Source of the DNA: Stutzerimonas stutzeri
GTDB lineage: Bacteria > Pseudomonadota > Gammaproteobacteria > Pseudomonadales > Pseudomonadaceae
Direction of reading: 5' to 3'
NCBI RefSeq assembly: GCF_013522825.1
Contig: NZ_JAAMQZ010000026.1
Span: forward strand, 1-64,000
Length of the DNA stretch: 64,000 nt
The position numbers and the translations under genes are program-made. Positions 58,178-64,000 of this stretch are shown here, piece after piece. Below the pieces are notes generated by a model. It did not search any database. It was not told the DNA's origin and saw only the letters and a program-made list of their open reading frames with translations. Every line of letters begins with the position of its first letter. Positions within the stretch are counted from its first letter, which is position 1.

Positions 58178-59668
58178 TCACCCGAATCGGCGTTTGCTTT
58201 TGGCGCGACGGACGTTATAGCCCTTCACCCAGCTTTTCATGTCTTCACTCGGTGGTTTGGGTTGCACGGTACCGATCCATGCGCGATCTGGCAGCTCTTT
58301 CATGTATGCCTGGTATGCGTACTGAGCCCACCCGTCTTTCTTGCCGGTCTCACGGGCGTACCCAAGCAGCTCGCAGAAAGTGTGCTGTTTACTGGTCGGC
58401 CCGAGCACTTTGCGTCGATCGTCTAGCTTCACGAGCTTGCCGGTGGCCACCGCCACCCCATCCGGTATAACGATTTCATTGCCACACTTCGGACAGAGCA
58501 AGCCGCTGAAAACAAAGCTGCACTTCGGACATGGCTTGGTTTTCTTCTCCTGATCGCCTTTGTCCTGCGGGCGGCGGTCAAGACGCTCCCCTTCCCCGTT
58601 GTCCATGGCATCGGGCACCTCGTCCGTTGGCTTCCCGTTAAGTAAGAGATTCCCCGAGTGGTCGATGATAATGCAGTCGATTTTTCCTGTTTCAGGCGAG
58701 AGCCTGAGCCCACGGCCAATCATCTGATAGTGAAGCATCAGGGACTTGGTAGGGCGCGCTATCACGAGGCAACTGGTCGAGGGGTCATCAAACCCCTTGA
58801 TCAGCATGGCCACTGATACCAATACCCTTATCCTGCCTGCCTTGTATTGGCGCAGGATTTCCTCAGTCTCATGCGCCGGCATATAGCCATCGATATGGGC
58901 TGCGGCAACCCCAGCTTTTAGAAACTCATCTGCGAGCTTCTTGGAGTGCTGGACGTTGCAGGCGAAAACCATTGTTTTGCGGTTTTCGCCCAGTTCTTTC
59001 CAGTGCGTTACCACGTCACCAAGCAGCTTGGCGTCACCCATGACCGTGGCTAGCTCGTCCTCGATCCAGTCGCCATTCGGCTTCGTGCTCACCCCCTTCA
59101 GAGAAGGCACGGATGGCGCGTAGCACTCTGTAGGGACAAGGAAACCTTGGTCTGTCAGCTCGGAAAGGGAGATGCAGTTGACAAGTCTGTCAAAGATGCG
59201 GCCCAGGCCTCGCCGCCATGGGGTAGCACTGAGCCCGATAACTGGCACCTTGTTCCGCCGGCACCACGTGATCAGCTCAATGTGGGCCTCGTGGATGACA
59301 TGCGCCTCGTCAATGAGAACAAGGTGTGGCTTGTGGTGGTTGAGCATGTAATCCAGGCGCGGACGCAAGCTTTGGATCGTTGCGACCTGGATGGGCTTTC
59401 GGTAGTCAGTGCAGGGATGGTCTGACTGAATTGCACCGGCGACCAAACCATCTTTGTGGAACCGCTCAAGCGTCTGATCGAGCAGCTTCACGCTGTCGAC
59501 GATGAACCAGGCCCTCCGGTTCTTCGCCTGCGCACCGGCAATGATGTGCTTGGCCACCTCTGTCTTACCGGAGCCCGTTGGACTCATCAGCATCTGAATG
59601 ATCGCGCCAAGGCTTATGCCCTTGCGGAGTTCAAAATCCTGCTGTTGTTGGTAGGGTCGGAGCTGCAT
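58178..59668 (-). CDS. DEAD/DEAH-box helicase with C-terminal zinc ribbon
   Basis: A 496-residue superfamily 2 helicase. Motif I is MSPTGSGKTEVAKHI (residues 28-42), II VLIDEAHVIHEAH (near 118), III GLSATPWRRGLG, V PSTSCLVIARPTKS, VI YQMIGRGLRLSPETG. Two CPKC pairs near residues 395-410 form a zinc ribbon. It resembles UvrB/RecQ-adjacent type III restriction-like helicases in plasmids and phages. It is transcribed divergently from the 59931 gene. Confidence 0.88.
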   Translation of the reverse strand: MQLRPYQQQQDFELRKGISLGAIIQMLMSPTGSGKTEVAKHIIAGAQAKNRRAWFIVDSVKLLDQTLERFHKDGLVAGAIQSDHPCTDYRKPIQVATIQSLRPRLDYMLNHHKPHLVLIDEAHVIHEAHIELITWCRRNKVPVIGLSATPWRRGLGRIFDRLVNCISLSELTDQGFLVPTECYAPSVPSLKGVSTKPNGDWIEDELATVMGDAKLLGDVVTHWKELGENRKTMVFACNVQHSKKLADEFLKAGVAAAHIDGYMPAHETEEILRQYKAGRIRVLVSVAMLIKGFDDPSTSCLVIARPTKSLMLHYQMIGRGLRLSPETGKIDCIIIDHSGNLLLNGKPTDEVPDAMDNGEGERLDRRPQDKGDQEKKTKPCPKCSFVFSGLLCPKCGNEIVIPDGVAVATGKLVKLDDRRKVLGPTSKQHTFCELLGYARETGKKDGWAQYAYQAYMKELPDRAWIGTVQPKPPSEDMKSWVKGYNVRRAKSKRRFG

Positions 59669-59930
59669 CGAGGTTTCCCGCTGTTAGAACTACAGGTAGG
59701 AAACCATCGCTTCGAAATAACCCAAGCCAGGTGCTCGATCCGTGGGATGGAGACGGCAACGGAACGCAGCCTAATTGAGGCGGATATTTTTTCCTGCCAA
59801 TGCGCGCCGATACAGGCTCTTCCTGATGCTCGCACCTCGACTTGGGTTTTCCGGCCGGCGTGCGACTGTGCTCGACATTGCCTGAGCTTTCGCACAGGCG
59901 TCGACGAAGGCCAAGAAATAGGAGTCGTAG

Positions 59931-60476
59931 ATGGATGACGTAGGAGAGGCGCGTGCTCGCAAGTTTGCAGAGTCACTGCGCGATGCAAGCTGGGTTATCG
60001 ATGACGATACTGCCGGCGCACAAAACGCCGTTGGATTCTGGCTGTACTCATACAACTTGGTTGCTGGCCCCCGACTCGTTGGCCAGCTCACGCTGGATGG
60101 CTATCGAGCAATGCAGGGCGGCGAAGATCTGAAGAATCTTGACGGACTTCAGCCCGCTGATGTTCTCGGCGCGACCCTCAGCGCCTATGACGCTCTGCCA
60201 GAGCAGAGCCGCAATGCTCGGGAGTCGCAAATCGTCATATCAGCGCTGTCGCTATACGCCAGCTCCACTATGACCTGGCAGGCGCTGCCGGCTCTCAAAA
60301 CTGGAGCCCACCAACACTTCATGGTGTTCGATTGGCTCACGGCCCCCGGCAAGAGGATTTTTCGCCCCGCCGCCGCAATCACCGGTTCCGTTCTTGCTCC
60401 TGAAATCCTGACCGACTTCAGTAAGCAAGTGCTCACCGCCCATTTGTCGAAACACCCCCACGAAACGCCTTACTAA
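59931..60476 (+). CDS. Hypothetical protein
   Basis: A 181-residue soluble protein (MDDVGEARARKFAESLRDAS). No family recognised. It precedes the NdpA-like gene by 24 bp and is probably co-transcribed. No clear Shine-Dalgarno precedes the ATG, only GAAATAGGAG farther upstream. The 260 bp between it and the divergent helicase gene holds no other gene and presumably both promoters. Confidence 0.58.
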   Translation: MDDVGEARARKFAESLRDASWVIDDDTAGAQNAVGFWLYSYNLVAGPRLVGQLTLDGYRAMQGGEDLKNLDGLQPADVLGATLSAYDALPEQSRNARESQIVISALSLYASSTMTWQALPALKTGAHQHFMVFDWLTAPGKRIFRPAAAITGSVLAPEILTDFSKQVLTAHLSKHPHETPY

Positions 60477-60500
60477 CCCCAAACTACAGGGACTTTGCTC

Positions 60501-61502
60501 ATGCCAATCCGTCACATCATCGTTCATCAGATCGACAAAAAACCCGATGGCACCCCCGCGGTGCTGCATGCCCGCGACACAGAGCTGGGGGCTTCGCAGG
60601 CTATCGAAAACATGCTCGCCGACCTCAACGAGAGCTACAACGCCAAGCAGGGCAAGGCCTGGGGTCTTTTCCACGCGGAGTCGGGCGCTTATCCCTTCAG
60701 CCGATGGCTGAAGGAGTACATCGAGGGCGGTCAAGACTTCACATCTTTCAGTCACACTGCCGTAGAGCACCTGCAAAAGCTGATGGAAGAATCGAACCTC
60801 TCCACCGGCGGCCACGTCCTGTTCGCCCACTACCAGCAAGGCATGACCGACTACCTGACCATCGCCCTGCTGCACCATAGCGAAGGCGTGGCGGTGAACG
60901 ACACCCTGGACGTGACTCCAGCCAAGCACTTGGATCTCGGTCAACTGCACCTGGCAGCGCGCATCAACATCAGCGAGTGGCAGAACAACAAGCAGTCCAA
61001 GCAGTACATTTCGTTCATCAAGGGCAAGAACGGTCGCAAGGTGTCGGACTACTTCCGTGATTTCATAGGTTGCCAGGAGGGTGTAGACGCCCCCGGTGAA
61101 ACCCGCACCCTGCTCAAGGCATTCAGCGATTTCGTCGAGAGCGAGGATCTGCCCGAGGAGCAGGCGCGGGAGAAGACCAATACGCTCGTTGGCTACGCCA
61201 CCAGCCAGGCGAAGTTGGGCGAACCGATGACGCTGGAGGAGCTGTCGGGGCTGATCGATGAAGATCGACCACAGGCGTTCTACGATCACATCCGCAATCG
61301 TGACTATGGACTGTCGCCTGAGATCCCAGCGGATAAACGCACCCTCAACCAATTCCGCCGCTTCACCGGCCGCGCAGAAGGTCTGTCGATCAGCTTCGAG
61401 GCCCACCTGCTGGGTTCCAAGATCGACTACGACGAGAATGCCGGCACGCTGACTATTCGCAATCTACCCACTCAGTTGCGTGATCAACTCAAGCGCGGCT
61501 AA
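60501..61502 (+). CDS. NdpA/YejK-like nucleoid-associated protein
   Basis: A 333-residue protein from ATG 60501. Begins [20 protein letters not shown] and includes [37 protein letters not shown] and KKVSDYF-like [16 protein letters not shown], all typical of the YejK/NdpA family of nucleoid-associated proteins. Plasmid copies such as NdpA2-like proteins may manage plasmid DNA packing together with HU. Confidence 0.9.
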   Translation: MPIRHIIVHQIDKKPDGTPAVLHARDTELGASQAIENMLADLNESYNAKQGKAWGLFHAESGAYPFSRWLKEYIEGGQDFTSFSHTAVEHLQKLMEESNLSTGGHVLFAHYQQGMTDYLTIALLHHSEGVAVNDTLDVTPAKHLDLGQLHLAARINISEWQNNKQSKQYISFIKGKNGRKVSDYFRDFIGCQEGVDAPGETRTLLKAFSDFVESEDLPEEQAREKTNTLVGYATSQAKLGEPMTLEELSGLIDEDRPQAFYDHIRNRDYGLSPEIPADKRTLNQFRRFTGRAEGLSISFEAHLLGSKIDYDENAGTLTIRNLPTQLRDQLKRG

Positions 61503-61503
61503 A

Positions 61504-61532
61504 AAAAATGCCCCGTTCATCTCTGGACGGGG
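61504..61532 (-). terminator. Terminator of the SppA-like gene
   Basis: TGCCCCGT and ACGGGGCA pair over a 10-base loop and are followed on the minus strand by TTTTTTT. It also overlaps the end of the convergent NdpA-like gene. Confidence 0.85.
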
Positions 61533-61569
61533 CAGATCCTGCTTAGCCTGGCCGGGTACCTGCTGGGCT

Positions 61570-62505
61570 TTAGCGCAAGCTCAGGCCGTCGAACCCAAGC
61601 CGCAATGAGAGGTGTTCGGCAACCGAAGCGCCGATCTTGCTGGCAAAGCGATCCAGGGGATTCTGTTTGCGGGTGAAGTCAACGATCTTGCTCACACCTA
61701 CGACTTCGCGAGCCACGTAGTCGGAATCACCCAGGCGATCCACCAGCCCCAATTCCACCGCTTGCTCGCCAGTCCATATCAGCCCCGAGTATAGGTCGGG
61801 ATTCTCCTTCGCTTTCAAACGCTCTCCCCGCCCAGCCTCAACCGAGCGAATGAATTGATTGTGGGTTGTTTTGAGCACCCCTTCCCAGAACTTCGTCTCC
61901 TCTTGGTTTTGAGGCTGGAATTGATCGAGGAAGGCCTTGTGTTCGCCGGACGTATAGGAGCGGCGCTCGACCCCAAGCTTTTGCATGAGTTCGACGTAAC
62001 CAAAGCTCGCCGCGGTTACACCGATCGATCCGACCAAACTGGCCTTGTCCGCAAATATCTCGTCGGCTGCGCTGGCGATGTAATAACCGCCGGAGGCTCC
62101 CAGATCTGTGATGACGGCATAAACCTTCGTGTCTGGATGCAGTGCACGCAAGCGACGAACTTCATCGTAAACATGGCCTGCTTGCACGGGACTTCCGCCT
62201 GGGCTGTTGATCTCCAAAATCACAGCTTTCGTATTCTCATTTTCAAAGGCCTTGCCGAGGCTACGCTTCAGGTTCTCAGCGCTCGCTTCCTCCCCATCCG
62301 CAATCACTCCCCTCACCTTGATTTTCGCTGTTACCGGCACATCGGTGCCGACGCCATCGAGGTCTGCCCTTCCGCCGACCACAAAAGCAGTCACGACTAC
62401 CCCAAGGGTCGCGAGCCGGAAAAAGTTCTTCCAGCGACGTGCTGCACGCTGCTCTTTGATGCTTGCTTGCAGCGTTCGCTCCAAGACTTCAAGGCTTTGA
62501 TCCAT
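61570..62505 (-). CDS. SppA-like S49 family membrane peptidase
   Basis: A 311-residue protein from ATG 62505; the upstream extension has no ribosome-binding site. One membrane anchor (about 30-48) is followed by an S49 domain: ILEINSPGGSPVQAGHVYDE, then the Ser nucleophile in DLGASGGYYIASAAD and the later SLVGSIGVTAASFG. S49 enzymes cut signal peptides or membrane protein fragments. A copy on a conjugative element could process envelope or entry proteins; this is inference. Confidence 0.85.
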   Translation of the reverse strand: MDQSLEVLERTLQASIKEQRAARRWKNFFRLATLGVVVTAFVVGGRADLDGVGTDVPVTAKIKVRGVIADGEEASAENLKRSLGKAFENENTKAVILEINSPGGSPVQAGHVYDEVRRLRALHPDTKVYAVITDLGASGGYYIASAADEIFADKASLVGSIGVTAASFGYVELMQKLGVERRSYTSGEHKAFLDQFQPQNQEETKFWEGVLKTTHNQFIRSVEAGRGERLKAKENPDLYSGLIWTGEQAVELGLVDRLGDSDYVAREVVGVSKIVDFTRKQNPLDRFASKIGASVAEHLSLRLGFDGLSLR

Positions 62506-62638
62506 GGGATTTCCGTTAAAAGATTGATTCCCGGCTATTAAACACTGGGGAGAGGCGATCCTGAACAGGCGGTTGGCTCTTGGGATTCTCAACGATCGTG
62601 AGAGAAGGAGGCAGATCAACCTATACGGAGAACCATTT

Positions 62639-62965
62639 ATGCAGGTCGTCACGCCCCAGGCTCGGCATCATGCTGGACTTACCCTCAGCCTGGCTATTGG
62701 AGTTACTGGCTCACCACAAGCGCTTTCTCGGCTGAAGGCCAAGCTCGAACTAGCGGTTGAGGATGCTTTGCAAGTTCTCTCCCAACAGGCCAGCAATGAG
62801 CTTGGAATTGAGATCGGTCGCTGCAACATCGAAACGTCCATCTCCCAACCAGAGCGCGACGGTTCGGCGTCGATCTGGCCCCCAGAGAGTGATTCGGCGG
62901 AGCAGCTGGGAGTCCCCTCGGGGTCTCCATCCTCAGCTCCCCTGAAAGCAGGATCGTGCCTGTGA
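62639..62965 (+). CDS. Hypothetical protein
   Basis: A 108-residue protein from ATG 62639 (GGAGAACCATTT upstream). Residues about 24-55 (LKAKLELAVEDALQVLSQQA) are helical. The tail is Ser/Pro-rich. It overlaps the next gene by 4 bp. Unknown function. Confidence 0.55.
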   Translation: MQVVTPQARHHAGLTLSLAIGVTGSPQALSRLKAKLELAVEDALQVLSQQASNELGIEIGRCNIETSISQPERDGSASIWPPESDSAEQLGVPSGSPSSAPLKAGSCL

Positions 62966-63198
62966 GCGCCGCATCCGCCGTGACACATCACCTCGAGCAC
63001 GAGCGCTTTGTAGTGCGGGATATCTCTGACCAGTACGAGGCACCGACCTTTGACCTGATTTTCCGAGACCAGGAGCACGGAGTTGAGCGTTGCTCCGACA
63101 GCGTGTGGAGTTCGCACGAGCAAGCCTCGGTAGCAGCGGAGGCACTGGAAAAGGCAGATCGCCGTCCAGTTCACTGGGGTGTGTTGAAGAGCCTCTAA
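62962..63198 (+). CDS. Hypothetical protein (GTG start)
   Basis: A 78-residue protein from GTG 62962, chosen because AGGA is 8 bases upstream and GTG overlaps the preceding TGA; GTG 62956 is too close to that site. The sequence FDLIFRDQEHGVERCSDSVW is not assignable. A terminator follows. Confidence 0.5.
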   Translation: MSAASAVTHHLEHERFVVRDISDQYEAPTFDLIFRDQEHGVERCSDSVWSSHEQASVAAEALEKADRRPVHWGVLKSL

Positions 63199-63218
63199 AA
63201 GGAGGCCCATAGAAATCA

Positions 63219-63246
63219 GGCGACCGGCTGTGTCGCCTTTTTTGTT
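63219..63246 (+). terminator. Intrinsic terminator
   Basis: AGGCGAC and GTCGCCT pair over a 7-base loop followed by TTTTT, closing the 62.6-63.2 kb pair of genes. Confidence 0.85.
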
Positions 63247-63404
63247 CTCGCTTTTCCTTGCGCTGCCGGCCCCACGACTCAATCAGCTTAGTAGCCGGCC
63301 GCATTGAGGTGACTTGGGTTTTTCAAGTCGGCCTATAACGTGGCCAATGCAACCTCGACTGAAACCGAGGAGAAAAACACCGCACAACCGCAAACAGCGC
63401 AGCC

Positions 63405-63465
63405 CGCTTTCAGGCGAAAAAACCGTCTGAAATCGAGACCTTCCTCAGCCAATACCTAACAAACT
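63405..63465 (+). promoter_or_regulatory. Tra-box operator and promoter of the SPFH gene
   Basis: The left half GCTTTCAGGCG and right half TCTGAAATC (63426-63434) show the palindrome clearly. The -10-like hexamer CAAACT at 63460-63465 is at the standard distance but is weaker than in the other copies. Confidence 0.62.
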
Positions 63466-63496
63466 AATCGCCGACCAACCAACAAGGATCATCAGT

Positions 63497-64000
63497 ATGC
63501 AATTCAACAATTTCTCATCCTCGTCCAAATCTCCCTTGGCTCTCGGCTCGATTGCCGTTGTGGCCGTTATAGGTATGGGTCTGCTGCTTGGCTCGTTTTA
63601 TACCGTCGACGAGAAAGAACGCGCAGTGGTCCTGCGCAACGGTGCCTTCATGGAGGTGGCAGATCCAGGGCTGCATTGGAAAATCCCCTTCATCGATAGC
63701 GCCAAAGCGATCTCGATACAGAACAACGCCACCAAGTGGGACGGTTTGCAGGCATACAGCCGTGACCAACAGGCTGCAACGTTGTCGGTCTCGGTCAGCT
63801 GGCACGTGCCGGCAGGCGAGGTCGCGGAGGTCTACAAGGGCTACGCCGATCTGGACGGCCTGCTGACAAGAGCAATCAGCCGCCATGTCCCAACACAGGT
63901 GGAAAACGTCTTCGGTCAATACACCGCCGTCAATGCCGTACAGCAACGCGGCAAGCTGGTTGCCGATATCGCCTCTGCAATCAAGAGCGCAGTCAGTGGG
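63497..64000 (+). CDS. SPFH/prohibitin-like (HflC/HflK-type) membrane protein, 3' end outside window
   Basis: The open frame from ATG 63497 (AAGGATCATCAGT upstream) runs past the window end. After a membrane anchor (about residues 15-36), the SPFH domain shows VDEKERAVVLRNGAF, ADPGLHWKIPFID and ALSV-like ATLSVSVSWHVPAGE. SPFH proteins form large membrane rings and control FtsH-type proteases. Conjugative elements sometimes carry such genes. The tra box links its expression to transfer. Confidence 0.85.
   Translation, partial: MQFNNFSSSSKSPLALGSIAVVAVIGMGLLLGSFYTVDEKERAVVLRNGAFMEVADPGLHWKIPFIDSAKAISIQNNATKWDGLQAYSRDQQAATLSVSVSWHVPAGEVAEVYKGYADLDGLLTRAISRHVPTQVENVFGQYTAVNAVQQRGKLVADIASAIKSAVSG

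Overview
The window looks like part of a large conjugative plasmid, or a plasmid-like integrative element, of a Pseudomonas species. The evidence is moderate-to-high GC, Pseudomonas-like HU, NdpA/YejK, SSB and CsrA/RsmA proteins, and an F-type mating-pair-formation system joined to a MOBH relaxase (TraI_2 type), its TraD coupling protein and a DUF4400 partner, the combination known from SXT/IncA/C/IncHI-like elements. No replication initiator, rRNA or tRNA gene was seen.

Layout. (1) 1-3.5 kb: traG (broken or cut at the window edge), traH, traF. (2) 3.6-9.4 kb: a cargo block inside the transfer region: Toprim primase-like gene, small hypotheticals, a DUF1845-like gene, a NERD-domain gene, and an intact IscB RNA-guided nuclease gene with a probable omega RNA upstream. 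(3) 9.4-34 kb: traU, a trbC-traW fusion, an S26 peptidase, traC, dsbC-like, pilin, a 2,464-residue Ig-like surface protein, traV, traB, traK, traE, traL, a DsbA-like gene, a DUF4400 gene, traD and traI. (4) 34-39 kb: recombination module (YqaJ-type exonuclease, RecT-type annealase, SSB) mixed with hypotheticals. (5) 39.4-43.3 kb, plus strand: lipoprotein, DsbA-like protein, ParB-like protein, CsrA/RsmA homologue, another lipoprotein. (6) 43.3-46 kb: traN. (7) 46-53.7 kb: many small hypothetical genes and a three-gene MoxR ATPase / DUF3150 / VWA-metallopeptidase module. (8) 54-57.7 kb: four-gene operon of PLD-like nuclease, M50-like membrane protease, UvrD-like helicase and membrane protein. 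(9) 57.8-64 kb: HU, DEAD/DEAH helicase, NdpA-like, SppA-like protease and the start of an SPFH protein.

Two regulatory patterns stand out. First, ten transcription units, including nearly all tra operons, traN, the PLD/M50/UvrD operon, the 39-kb lipoprotein-dsb operon and the SPFH gene, are preceded by the same palindrome. Its half-sites are TTTTCNGNC-like and CCTGAAAAC, with exactly 13 bases between the GNC core and the CCTGAAAAC half-site. A -10-like hexamer (NANNAT, with deviations at two sites) starts exactly 26 bases after that half-site. This reads as the operator-promoter of a transfer regulon under one plasmid regulator not encoded here. Second, many small accessory genes on the minus strand (5.7 and 36-53 kb) have a leader with a GC-rich hairpin followed by a pyrimidine tract complementary to the gene's own Shine-Dalgarno sequence. 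Separately, the ParB-like/CsrA operon has its Shine-Dalgarno GGA in a hairpin loop, a typical CsrA site, which suggests autoregulation. All assignments come from reading the sequence; no database search was run.
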